NCBI GenBank assembly: GCA_023230455.1
Contig: JALNXH010000002.1
Location: forward strand, 186,001 to 250,000
From: Rhodocyclaceae bacterium
Lineage (GTDB): Bacteria; Pseudomonadota; Gammaproteobacteria; Burkholderiales; Rhodocyclaceae
DNA length: 64,000 nt
Reading direction: 5' to 3'
Positions 9,164 to 17,163 of the stretch are shown in pieces. The notes beneath the pieces were generated by a model. It did not search any database. It saw only the letters and a list, made by a program, of their open reading frames with translations, and had not been told where the DNA came from. A program made the translations under genes and the position numbers. Position 1 is the stretch's first letter. Each line of letters starts with the position of its first letter.

Positions 9164-9313
9164 ATGCGTCGATTCATACTTCTGTCGGCAGCGCTGTTAA
9201 CACTTGCTGCTTGCGGTTCCAGGGGGCCTCTGTACCTGCCCAAATCTGCTCCGCTACCACAACCAGCCGCAGCAGCCGATGATAGCAAGAATGCGACGGA
9301 GCAGAAGCGGTGA
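9164..9313 (+). CDS. lptM: Small LptM-like lipoprotein
   Basis: A 49-residue lipoprotein. The signal sequence RRFILLSAALLTLAAC has a lipobox LAAC with Cys17, then GSRGPLYLP and a Pro/Ala/Gln tail. The CG(S)xGPLYLP pattern just after the cysteine is the hallmark of LptM (YifL), which in E. coli binds and assists maturation of the LPS translocon LptDE. The position directly before lysA, next to cyaY, is the conserved neighbourhood. The stop overlaps the lysA start as GTGA. Confidence 0.85.
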   Translation: MRRFILLSAALLTLAACGSRGPLYLPKSAPLPQPAAAADDSKNATEQKR

Positions 9314-10557
9314 CCCTGGCGCGCTTGCATGATGGCAGTCTGCATGTCGAGGATGTAGCGCTGACCGAGATCGCGGCCCGCTTCGATACGCCCTGCTACG
9401 TGTATTCTCGCGCAGCGCTGAGCGCAGCCTATGCCGGATATACCGAGGCCTTGGAAGGTCGCAACGCGCTGATTTGTTATGCCGTCAAGGCCAACTCCAA
9501 CCTCGCAGTCCTGAACCTGTTCGCGCGGCTGGGGGCTGGTTTCGACATTGTTTCGGTCGGCGAACTACAGCGCGTGCTTGCGGCCGGCGGCGATCCGGCG
9601 AAGGTCGTATTTTCGGGCGTGGGCAAGCGGCGCGAAGAAATGCGCGTAGCGCTCGAGGCCGGTATCCTTTGCTTCAATGTCGAATCGGCCTCCGAACTGA
9701 AGCAGCTCAACGAAGTTGCCGCCGTCGTCGGAATGTGCGCACCGATTTCGCTGCGGGTCAACCCGGATGTCGACCCGAAAACCCACCCCTATATTTCAAC
9801 CGGGCTGCGCAGTGCCAAGTTCGGCGTCGCTTATGAAGAAGCGCGCAGTCTCTATCGCCAAGCGGCGGAGCTGTCCCATCTGGAGGTTAAAGGCATTGAT
9901 TGCCACATTGGCTCGCAACTTCTGGACCCGGCTCCGGCGGCAGAAGCCGCAGATAAAGTATTGGCGTTGGTGGATGGGCTGAAGAGTGAAGGTATTGCCA
10001 TCGAGCATATTGATCTGGGTGGTGGCATGGGTATTCGTTACCGCGACGAAGCACCGCTTACCCCGGATCAGTATCTCGCGCCGTTGTTGAAAGTGATGGC
10101 GGGACGCAAGGAGCGGCTTTTGTTCGAACCGGGACGTTCGTTGGTGGGCAATGCGGGATTGCTGTTGACTCGGGTGGAGGTGCTGAAACCCGGCGTGGAG
10201 AAGAATTTCGCCGTGGTCGATGCGGCGATGAACGACCTTGCGCGCCCCGCGTTGTACGACGCCTGGCACGATATCCTTCCCGTTGCTCCGCGTAACGTAC
10301 CCGGCTGTCGCTACGAGGTGGTCGGTCCGGTATGTGAATCAGGCGATTTCCTTGGCCATGACCGCGAACTTGCGCTTGCCGAAGGCGATCTGCTGGCAGT
10401 CATGTCGGCCGGAGCCTACGGTATGGCGATGAGTTCGAATTACAATAGCCGGCCGCGCGCCGCTGAAGTCATGGTGGACGGTGCGGCAGCTCATCAGGTA
10501 CGGCGCCGGGAGACGGTGGCGGAGCTGTTTGTGGCAGAGTCGGTACTACCCTGCTGA
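9310..10557 (+). CDS. lysA: Diaminopimelate decarboxylase
   Basis: PLP-dependent cytoplasmic enzyme that decarboxylates meso-diaminopimelate to L-lysine, the last step of lysine synthesis. It is 415 aa. The PLP lysine is Lys60 in CYAVKANSN, HIGSQL lies near 200-205, a glycine-rich phosphate loop GGGMGI follows, and CESGDFLG near the C-terminus supplies the catalytic cysteine. The GTG start overlaps lptM. Confidence 0.95.
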   Translation: MTLARLHDGSLHVEDVALTEIAARFDTPCYVYSRAALSAAYAGYTEALEGRNALICYAVKANSNLAVLNLFARLGAGFDIVSVGELQRVLAAGGDPAKVVFSGVGKRREEMRVALEAGILCFNVESASELKQLNEVAAVVGMCAPISLRVNPDVDPKTHPYISTGLRSAKFGVAYEEARSLYRQAAELSHLEVKGIDCHIGSQLLDPAPAAEAADKVLALVDGLKSEGIAIEHIDLGGGMGIRYRDEAPLTPDQYLAPLLKVMAGRKERLLFEPGRSLVGNAGLLLTRVEVLKPGVEKNFAVVDAAMNDLARPALYDAWHDILPVAPRNVPGCRYEVVGPVCESGDFLGHDRELALAEGDLLAVMSAGAYGMAMSSNYNSRPRAAEVMVDGAAAHQVRRRETVAELFVAESVLPC

Positions 10558-10599
10558 TCGCGTGCTGCGTGCGCCGGGTAACTATATGAAGTAATTGGT

Positions 10600-10633
10600 T
10601 TAATCGATTTGTCGATTAATGGTATGGTAGAAT
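10600..10633 (+). promoter_or_regulatory. etfB promoter with overlapping inverted repeat
   Basis: An extended -10 (TGG followed by TAGAAT, 10625-10633) lies upstream of etfB. A perfect 8-bp inverted repeat TTAATCGA / TCGATTAA with a 4-base loop (10600-10619) covers the -35 position. That is the size and place of a repressor or activator site. No regulator is identified. Confidence 0.45.
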
Positions 10634-10664
10634 ACTACTTTATTTTGAGCTATCGGAGAGTCCC

Positions 10665-11414
10665 TTGAAAGTCCTGGTCGCCGTGAAGAGGGTGGTGGAC
10701 TACAACGTCAAGGTACGCGTCAAGGCGGACCAGAGCGGTGTAGACATTGCCGATGTGAAGTTTTCGATGAACCCGTTCGATGAAATTGCCATCGAAGAGG
10801 CGGTGCGCCTGAAAGAAAAGGGCGTTGCCACCGAAGTGATCGCTGTCTCCATGGGCGTTGCCCAGTGCCAGGAAACCCTGCGCACCGCGCTGGCCATGGG
10901 CGCCGACCGGGCGATCCATGTTCAGTCGGACGCCGAACTGCAGCCCCTGGCCGTGGCCAAGTTGCTGAAGGCCATCTGCGACAAGGAACAGCCGCAACTG
11001 GTGATCCTTGGCAAACAAGCCATCGACGACGACTGCAACCAGACGGGCCAGATGTTGGCCGCGCTGGCGGGCTGGTCGCAAGGTACGTTCGCCTCGAAGG
11101 TGGAAATCTCCGGCAGCGACATCTCGGTCATCCGCGAAGTCGACGGCGGCCTGCAAACCGTGGCGCTCAAGCTTCCGGCCATCGTTACCACCGACCTGCG
11201 CCTCAACGAGCCGCGTTACGCCACCCTGCCCAACATCATGAAAGCGAAGAAAAAGCCGCTCGACGCCGTGACTCCTGAAGCGCTGGGTGTCGACGTCACA
11301 CCGCGCCTGAAGACGTTGAAGGTAACCGAACCGCCGAAGCGCAAGGGCGGGATCAAGGTCAAGACCATCGGCGAGCTGGTGGACAAACTGAAGAACGAAG
11401 CGAGGGTGATCTGA
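10665..11414 (+). CDS. etfB: Electron transfer flavoprotein beta subunit
   Basis: Small subunit of the FAD/AMP heterodimer that collects electrons from acyl-CoA and other dehydrogenases and passes them to ETF-quinone oxidoreductase. It is 249 aa. The N-terminus MKVLVAVKRVVDYNVKVRVK is characteristic, and the ETF-beta signature around VDGGLQTVALKLPAIVTTDL is near 160-180. The start is TTG with GGAGAG upstream. The stop and the etfA start share one base (TGATG), so expression is coupled. Confidence 0.95.
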   Translation: MKVLVAVKRVVDYNVKVRVKADQSGVDIADVKFSMNPFDEIAIEEAVRLKEKGVATEVIAVSMGVAQCQETLRTALAMGADRAIHVQSDAELQPLAVAKLLKAICDKEQPQLVILGKQAIDDDCNQTGQMLAALAGWSQGTFASKVEISGSDISVIREVDGGLQTVALKLPAIVTTDLRLNEPRYATLPNIMKAKKKPLDAVTPEALGVDVTPRLKTLKVTEPPKRKGGIKVKTIGELVDKLKNEARVI

Positions 11415-12346
11415 TGGCCATTCTGGTATTTGCCGAACATTCCAATGCCGTGCTGAACCAAGCGACGGCCCGTGCCGTGGCGGCGGCTACCAAGATCGGT
11501 GGCGACATCCACGTCCTCGTGGCGGGTCATCAGGCCCGTCCCGCGGCTGAAGCCGCCGCGCGCATCGTCGGCGTGACCAAGGTGCTGCTGGCCGACGCGC
11601 CTGCACTGGAGCATCCGGTGGCGGAAACCGTCGCTCCGTTGCTGGCCAAATTGGCTGCCGGCTACAGCCATGTGCTCGCCCCGGCTACTACCACCGGCAA
11701 GAATGTCCTGCCGCGGGTGGCCGCGCAACTCGATGTGGCGCAGATTTCAGAGATCGTCGGCGTCGAATCCGCCGACACTTTCGTTCGTACCATCTACGCC
11801 GGCAACGCACTGGCGACAGTACAGTCGCAGGATGCGATCAAGGTCATCACCGTGCGCACCACAGCCTTTGATGCCCCCGGCGAAGGCGGTAACGCCGCGA
11901 TTGAGAGCACTGATGCGCCAGCCGGCAGCGAGATTGCCCGTTTTGTCAGCCAGGAAGTGGCCAAGTCGGAGCGCCCCGAACTGACGGCGGCGCGTGTCGT
12001 CGTGTCCGGCGGCCGCGGCATGGGCAACGGCGACAACTTCAAGATCCTCGATGCACTGGCGGACAAACTGGGCGCCGCCGTCGGCGCTTCGCGCGCCGCG
12101 GTCGATGCTGGTTTTGTACCCAACGACTATCAGGTCGGCCAGACCGGCAAGATCGTCGCTCCCGAGCTCTACGTGGCGGTCGGTATTTCCGGCGCCATTC
12201 AGCATCTGGCCGGCATGAAGGACTCGAAGATCATCGTCGCCATCAACAAGGACGAAGAGGCGCCGATCTTCCAGGTGGCCGATTACGGGATCGTCGGCGA
12301 TTTGTTCAAGCTGGTTCCCGAACTGACCGAAGAGCTGGGCAAGTAA
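11414..12346 (+). CDS. etfA: Electron transfer flavoprotein alpha subunit
   Basis: FAD-carrying large subunit of ETF. It is 310 aa. The C-terminal FAD domain has GGRGMGNGDNF near 197-207 and the family signature LYVAVGISGAIQHLAGM near 256-272. It is immediately downstream of and overlapping etfB. A hairpin follows the gene, so etfBA probably forms its own transcript. Confidence 0.95.
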   Translation: MAILVFAEHSNAVLNQATARAVAAATKIGGDIHVLVAGHQARPAAEAAARIVGVTKVLLADAPALEHPVAETVAPLLAKLAAGYSHVLAPATTTGKNVLPRVAAQLDVAQISEIVGVESADTFVRTIYAGNALATVQSQDAIKVITVRTTAFDAPGEGGNAAIESTDAPAGSEIARFVSQEVAKSERPELTAARVVVSGGRGMGNGDNFKILDALADKLGAAVGASRAAVDAGFVPNDYQVGQTGKIVAPELYVAVGISGAIQHLAGMKDSKIIVAINKDEEAPIFQVADYGIVGDLFKLVPELTEELGK

Positions 12347-12359
12347 ATCGCTTCTCGCG

Positions 12360-12391
12360 CTCCGATGTCGGCCGCTCGGCTGGCATCGGAG
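12360..12391 (+). terminator. Terminator-like hairpin after etfA
   Basis: CTCCGATG (12360-12367) pairs with CATCGGAG (12384-12391). The intervening bases extend the stem with GC and wobble pairs to about 14 bp around a GCTC loop. There is no clear T-tract, so termination may be inefficient or Rho-dependent. Confidence 0.45.
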
Positions 12392-12627
12392 TTCGCTCGC
12401 TACAGCATGGCGCTGTTCAGGCACATTCCACCGCGCTGTATTTCCCGATTAAACCTAGTGCCCGCCTTCCTGTGAAGGAATCGGGCTGACCGGTCGTGTC
12501 CGGTCGCCAGGATTCCCGCGGCGGGCGGCGTGCATATTCTTGCGGCATCAGGCAAAATTCAGCGTGAGCGGCGCCTCGATATGAAGAAGGGGTGGCGATA
12601 CCTTTCGATGGTGCAAGGGGGATTGAA
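12392..12627. other. Gap before ptsH with no recognised feature
   Basis: No gene, RNA or clear promoter was recognised here. In many betaproteobacteria an EIIA-Man-type gene precedes ptsH; none is present in this gap, and the next upstream gene is etfA. Confidence 0.5.
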
Positions 12628-12897
12628 TTGGCAAGAGCGGACGCCGAGATAGTCAACAAACTGGGCCTGCACGCGCGCGCGTCGGCCAAACTGACGCAAC
12701 TTGCCGGCAGCTTTCCCGGCGAGATATGGATGGAACGCAATGGCCGCCGCATCAACGCCAAGAGCATCATGGGTGTGATGATGCTGGCGGCGGGCAAGGG
12801 TTCGACGGTCAGTATCGATTGCGCAGGAGAGCGTGCCGACGAGGCGTTGAGCGCCATCCTGCAACTGATTGCCGACAAATTCGGCGAAAGCGAATGA
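12628..12897 (+). CDS. ptsH: Phosphocarrier protein HPr
   Basis: Carries phosphate from Enzyme I to EIIA-type acceptors. Starting at the TTG of 12628, with a strong GGGGGA site about 6 bases upstream, gives 89 aa. It also puts the active-site histidine at exactly residue 15 (GLHARA) and the regulatory serine at 46 (KSIMGVMML), as in the family. A longer reading from a GTG at 12592 would add 12 residues and break that numbering. No sugar EIIBC is nearby, so a regulatory (PTS-Ntr-like or EIIA-Man) role is likely, as in related bacteria. Confidence 0.93.
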   Translation: MARADAEIVNKLGLHARASAKLTQLAGSFPGEIWMERNGRRINAKSIMGVMMLAAGKGSTVSIDCAGERADEALSAILQLIADKFGESE

Positions 12898-12923
12898 AGT
12901 TGCAACGCTGAAAGCGGGCATCG

Positions 12924-14672
12924 ATGACCTTTTCCATTTTCGGACTGGCCGTATCTCCCGGCATCGCCATCGGACGGGCGCAGCTGGTCTCGCATGCCAC
13001 GCTGGAGGTGGCGCAATACCAGTTGCGCGAACGTGATATCGCGGCCGAGCAGGAGCGGCTCGATGCTGCCTTCGATACGGTGCGGGCCGAATTGGAAGCC
13101 TTGCGCGACGAGGCCACCGCTCCCGGTTCACCCGCCGAACTGGAGGCGTTTCTCGATCTCAACGTTCTGATCCTCGCCGATCCGATGTTGGTGGACGCTT
13201 CCCGCGAATTGATCGCGGAGCGACGTTGCAACGCCGAGTGGGCGCTGGTTCAGCAGATGGAACAGTTGGTCGCCCAGTTCGACGAAATCGACGATGCCTA
13301 TCTGCGCGAACGCCGTCAGGACATCGTCCAGGCCGTGGAGCGGGTCATCAAGGTGCTGCTCGGCAAGCCGCGCAAGATTTCCAAACGGGCGCGGGATAAG
13401 GACGAACTGGTGATCGTAATAGCGCACGATCTCTCGCCTGCTGACACCATCCAGTTCAAGAACCTGCGCATCGGCGGTTTTGTTACTGACCTCGGCGGTG
13501 CCACCTCGCATACCGCTATCGTTGCCCGCAGTCTGGCGATCCCCGCGGTGGTCGGCATGCATCACGCGCGGCCGCTGATCCAGGATGACGACCTGCTGAT
13601 TGTCGATGGCGCGCGCGGCGTGCTGATCGTCGACCCCGATCCGCGGGTGCTGGAGGAATATCGCCTGCGTCAGGGCACGCTTGAGCTTGAGCGATCCAAG
13701 CTCAAGCGGTTGAAGACGGCGCGTGCAGCGACCCTCGATGGCGTCGACATCTCGCTACAGGCGAACATCGAACTGCCCCAGGATGTGGACGGAGTGAAAG
13801 CGGTGGATGCTGATGGTGTCGGCCTGTTCCGTACCGAATTCCTTTTCATGAACCGCGACGAACTGCCCAACGAGGACGAGCAGTTCGAAGCCTATCGTGC
13901 GGTGGCCAAGGCGCTGCCCGGCCGTAGCGTCACCATCCGCACCCTGGATATCGGCGCCGACAAGCAGGCCCGCTCGCTGCGCGGCGCGGGCAATTCAGGG
14001 CCGAACCCGGCGCTCGGGTTGCGTGCGATCCGCTATTGTCTGGCGGAACCGCAAATCTTCCTCGCCCAGTTGCGCGCCATCCTGCGCGCCAGTCATTACG
14101 GCCGCATCCGCCTGCTGATTCCGATGCTCGCCCACGTTACCGAGATCGAGCAGGCGCTGGCAATGATCCAGATGGCGAAGGGCCAGTTGCGCGAAGCCCG
14201 GCAGCGCTTCGACGAGCAGATCGAAATCGGCGGCATGATCGAAATTCCCGCCGCCGCTCTGGCGCTGGGCCCCTTTCTGAGCCGGCTGAATTTTCTTTCC
14301 ATCGGCACCAACGATCTGATCCAGTACACCCTGGCCATCGATCGTAGCGACGAGGCCGTAGCCCATCTCTACGATCCGCTGCATCCGGCGGTGCTGAGGT
14401 TGATCGCGCAGACCATCCAGGCTGGACAGCGCGCCGGGCTGCCGGTGTCGGTCTGCGGCGAAATGGCCGGCGACCCGCAGCTGACCCGCTTGTTGATCGG
14501 CATGGGGCTGCGCAGCTTCTCCATGCACCCGACACAGCTATTTTCCGTCAAGCAGGCGGTACTGGGGGCGGATACTGCACTGCTGACCGCCAAGGTCACG
14601 CGGCTGCTGCGCTATGAAGAACCTGACCGCATTCGCGAGCAACTGGCGCGCCTCAACGCCGCCGCGCATTGA
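12924..14672 (+). CDS. ptsI: PTS Enzyme I, phosphoenolpyruvate-protein phosphotransferase
   Basis: Autophosphorylates from PEP and phosphorylates HPr. It is 582 aa: the N-terminal HPr-binding and swivelling domain has the phospho-histidine in GGATSHTAIVARS (His196), and the C-terminal PEP-binding barrel has the catalytic cysteine in PVSVCGEMAGDP. It follows ptsH by 26 bases and is the same length as E. coli EI. A SAM-II-like riboswitch begins about 25 bases after its stop. Confidence 0.95.
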   Translation: MTFSIFGLAVSPGIAIGRAQLVSHATLEVAQYQLRERDIAAEQERLDAAFDTVRAELEALRDEATAPGSPAELEAFLDLNVLILADPMLVDASRELIAERRCNAEWALVQQMEQLVAQFDEIDDAYLRERRQDIVQAVERVIKVLLGKPRKISKRARDKDELVIVIAHDLSPADTIQFKNLRIGGFVTDLGGATSHTAIVARSLAIPAVVGMHHARPLIQDDDLLIVDGARGVLIVDPDPRVLEEYRLRQGTLELERSKLKRLKTARAATLDGVDISLQANIELPQDVDGVKAVDADGVGLFRTEFLFMNRDELPNEDEQFEAYRAVAKALPGRSVTIRTLDIGADKQARSLRGAGNSGPNPALGLRAIRYCLAEPQIFLAQLRAILRASHYGRIRLLIPMLAHVTEIEQALAMIQMAKGQLREARQRFDEQIEIGGMIEIPAAALALGPFLSRLNFLSIGTNDLIQYTLAIDRSDEAVAHLYDPLHPAVLRLIAQTIQAGQRAGLPVSVCGEMAGDPQLTRLLIGMGLRSFSMHPTQLFSVKQAVLGADTALLTAKVTRLLRYEEPDRIREQLARLNAAAH

Positions 14673-14696
14673 CAGGGCAGGGCGAGACCGGTAGCC

Positions 14697-14770
14697 TTCC
14701 GTCCCTATGCGCCGAGTTGACTCCGCTTGCGGGCGCTTGATAAATCCGGCTAAAGCGAGACAGGGAAAAC
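14697..14770 (+). promoter_or_regulatory. SAM-II-type riboswitch aptamer for metX
   Basis: The stem GCGCC (14709-14713) / GGCGC (14732-14736) is followed by TTGATAAA (14737-14744), then GGCTAAA (14748-14754) and CAGGG (14761-14765). Stem, TGATAAA and GCTAAA occur in the order and spacing of the SAM-II (SAM-alpha) aptamer, whose 3' strand forms a pseudoknot with the loop. TCCCT (14702-14706) can also pair with AGGGA (14762-14766), resembling an extra outer stem. It sits between ptsI and metX and abuts a terminator. The identification is from memory of the consensus, not a covariance search. Confidence 0.75.
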
Positions 14771-14803
14771 AACCCGGTCCGCCGCCAGCCGACCGGGTTT
14801 TGC
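14771..14803 (+). terminator. Intrinsic terminator / expression platform before metX
   Basis: AACCCGGTC (14771-14779) pairs perfectly with GACCGGGTT (14791-14799) and is followed by a T-rich stretch. It ends about 5 bases before the metX ATG. It is best read as the SAM-dependent off-switch of the riboswitch just upstream, and it would also end ptsHI transcripts. Confidence 0.75.
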
Positions 14804-14807
14804 ATTT

Positions 14808-15938
14808 ATGACCAGAACAAATCACAGCGTCGGACAGGTGTCGCCCCAGCGAGCGCATTTCGACACGCCGATCAAACTGCGCAGCGGCGCCGTACTGCCG
14901 GCCTATGAGCTGGTGTATGAAACCTACGGCCGGCTCAATGCCGCCAAATCCAACGCCATCCTGGTCTGCCACGCCCTTTCCGGGCACCACCATGTGGCCG
15001 GACACTATGCCGGTGATCCCGACAGCCTCGGTTGGTGGGACAACATCGTCGGTCCCGGCCGACCGCTCGATACAGAAAAATTCTTCGTCGTCGGGGTGAA
15101 CAATCTCGGTGGCTGCCACGGCTCCACCGGACCTTCCAGTCCCAATCCGGCCACCGGCAAACCCTGGGGCGCCGATTTCCCGATGGTTGCCGTGGTGGAT
15201 TGGGTGCATACCCAGGCCCGTCTCGCCGACCTGCTCGGTATCGACAGCTGGGCCGCGGTGATCGGCGGCAGTCTCGGCGGTATGCAGGCCCTGCGCTGGG
15301 CGGTGACCTATCCGCAGCGCGTGCGCAACGCCATCGTCATCGCCTCCTCGCCCCGGCTGTCGGCGGAGAACATCGCCTTCAACGAAGTGGCGCGACAGGC
15401 CATCCTCACCGATCCGGATTTCCACGGTGGTCATTACTACGAACACAACGTCAAGCCGGTACGCGGCCTGCGCCTGGCGCGCATGCTCGGCCACATCACC
15501 TATCTTTCCGGCGACCAGATGGCGGAACGCTTCGGCCGCAAGCTGCGCAACGACAGCCTGTCCTTCGGCTACGACGTGGAGTTCGAAGTCGAGTCCTATC
15601 TGCGCTACCAGGGCGACAAGTTTGCCAGCTACTTCGACGCCAACACCTACCTGCTGATGACCAAGGCGCTGGACTATTTCGATCCTGCGCGGGAGCGCGC
15701 CGGCGATCTGGCGGCGACGCTGGCGCTGGCCAAGGCGCGATTTCTGGTCGTCTCGTTCACCACCGACTGGCGCTTCTCACCGGCCCGCTCGCGGGAGATC
15801 GTCAATGCCCTGCTGAAGAACGGACAGGACGTGGCCTATGCCAACGTCGACTACCCCGCCGGCCACGATTCCTTCCTCATGGACGATCCGCACTATCACG
15901 CACTGGTGAAAGCTTACCTGGGACGAGTGACGCTATGA
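14808..15938 (+). CDS. metX: Homoserine O-acyltransferase MetX
   Basis: Alpha/beta-hydrolase-fold enzyme that activates homoserine by acetylation or succinylation for methionine synthesis. It is 376 aa. The nucleophile is Ser155 in GGSLGGMQ, the catalytic Asp lies in FTTDWRF and the His in GHDSF near the C-terminus. The acyl donor cannot be settled by eye; many betaproteobacterial MetX proteins use succinyl-CoA. No strong ribosome site precedes the ATG because the terminator hairpin occupies that place. It is coupled to metW by an ATGA overlap. Confidence 0.93.
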   Translation: MTRTNHSVGQVSPQRAHFDTPIKLRSGAVLPAYELVYETYGRLNAAKSNAILVCHALSGHHHVAGHYAGDPDSLGWWDNIVGPGRPLDTEKFFVVGVNNLGGCHGSTGPSSPNPATGKPWGADFPMVAVVDWVHTQARLADLLGIDSWAAVIGGSLGGMQALRWAVTYPQRVRNAIVIASSPRLSAENIAFNEVARQAILTDPDFHGGHYYEHNVKPVRGLRLARMLGHITYLSGDQMAERFGRKLRNDSLSFGYDVEFEVESYLRYQGDKFASYFDANTYLLMTKALDYFDPARERAGDLAATLALAKARFLVVSFTTDWRFSPARSREIVNALLKNGQDVAYANVDYPAGHDSFLMDDPHYHALVKAYLGRVTL

Positions 15939-16525
15939 ACGCAATCCTCGAACGTCCCGACTTCAAGCTGATTGCCGCCTGGGTGAAACCCGGCGAACGG
16001 GTGCTCGACCTGGGTTGCGACGACGGCTCGCTGCTCAAGCTGCTGGCCGAGCGCGGCGCCCGTGGCTGGGGCGTTGAAATCGACGATGCCAAGGTGCTGG
16101 CCGCCGTTGCCAATGGCGTCAACGTGATCCAGAGCGATCTGGAACAGGGCCTTGCCGGTTTCGAAGACGGCGCCTTCGAGCATGTGATCCTGTCGCAGAC
16201 GCTGCAAGCCATGCGCCACACAGAGGATATCGTGCTGGAAATGTTGCGCGTCGGTCGCGAAGCGGTGGTCAGCTTCCCCAATTTCGGCTATTGGCAGCAT
16301 CGTCTGGACATCCTCAACGGCCATATGCCCGTGTCCGACCGCCTGCCCTACCAGTGGTACGACACGCCCAATATTCACCTTTGTACCGTCGCCGATTTCG
16401 ACGATTTCTGCACCAAGCGCAACATCGTGATACGCGAACGCAAGGTCTTCGATGCCGGTCGCGAGATCACCGAGGAGCACAATTTTCTCGGTAGCCTGGC
16501 GGTGTACCGGATCACCCGCGGCTAG
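15935..16525 (+). CDS. metW: MetW, methionine-biosynthesis methyltransferase-like protein
   Basis: SAM-binding Rossmann protein that forms a pair with MetX in many proteobacteria and is needed for full homoserine acyltransferase activity. It is 196 aa. Motif I RVLDLGCDDGSLL is near 23-35, and the family segments SFPNFGYWQ, PYQWYDTPNIHLCT and EEHNFLGSLAVY follow. The ATG overlaps the metX stop (ATGA). A longer in-frame reading starting inside metX is an artefact. Confidence 0.93.
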   Translation: MNAILERPDFKLIAAWVKPGERVLDLGCDDGSLLKLLAERGARGWGVEIDDAKVLAAVANGVNVIQSDLEQGLAGFEDGAFEHVILSQTLQAMRHTEDIVLEMLRVGREAVVSFPNFGYWQHRLDILNGHMPVSDRLPYQWYDTPNIHLCTVADFDDFCTKRNIVIRERKVFDAGREITEEHNFLGSLAVYRITRG

Positions 16526-16531
16526 CAGGTT

Positions 16532-17143
16532 TCATTCGGGCAGCGCCAGCCGCAGGGCAATGGCGAAGAAGACCAGCGCCGCGATCAAGTTGAGTTTCCG
16601 ACCCGCGCCTGCGCTGTTTTGCAGCCAGGCGCCGATGCTCCCGGCGAACCAGCCGATGGTGCCGAAGATGACCAGCGTCTGCGTCATGAACAGCAGACCG
16701 AGCAGCAGCATCTGCAATCCGATGCGTCCCTCGGACGGCCGGATGAACTGGGGCAGGAAGGCGATGAAGAACAGGCTCACCTTCGGATTCAGCAGGTTGC
16801 CGAGCACGCTCTGGCGGTAGATCCGCGCCAGTGTGGCGGCGGTCTCGCGGGAGGCGGGGCCGGTCTCGCGGCGGGTCAGGGCGAGTACGCCAAGGTAGGC
16901 CAGATAGGCCGCCCCAGCGTATTTGAGCGCGGCGAACAGCGTAGGTGAGGAGCGGATCAGTAAGGCGATGCCTGCCACCGCCAGCGCGGTGTGGAACAGG
17001 ACCCCGGAGGCGAAGCCGCAGGCCGCCGCCAGTGCCGCCCGGCGTCCTTCTGCGATGCCGCGGGCGAGCACCTGTAGATTGTCCGGTCCGGGCGCCAGCG
17101 TCAGCAATGCCGAAGCCAACAGAAACAGATGAATCTCCGGCAC
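16532..17143 (-). CDS. LysE/RhtB-family amino-acid exporter
   Basis: Inner-membrane exporter of the LysE superfamily, about six hydrophobic segments, 203 aa. The N-terminal LLTLAPGPDNLQVLARG carries the family's APGPD motif, and GNLLNPKVSLFFIAFLPQF is the conserved NPK loop. The GTG start at 17141-17143 is chosen because it fits the family N-terminus; a longer frame runs into the TSUP gene. It lies 20 bases after the TSUP gene and converges on metW with a 6-bp gap. The substrate is unknown. Confidence 0.85.
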   Translation of the reverse strand: MPEIHLFLLASALLTLAPGPDNLQVLARGIAEGRRAALAAACGFASGVLFHTALAVAGIALLIRSSPTLFAALKYAGAAYLAYLGVLALTRRETGPASRETAATLARIYRQSVLGNLLNPKVSLFFIAFLPQFIRPSEGRIGLQMLLLGLLFMTQTLVIFGTIGWFAGSIGAWLQNSAGAGRKLNLIAALVFFAIALRLALPE

Positions 17144-17163
17144 CGGTTGTGCTCCGTCCGTGT

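Noticed and set aside
12417..13016. 199-codon open frame on the minus strand opposite ptsH
   Set aside because: Composition is unlike a protein, and ptsH on the plus strand is certain; no ribosome site.
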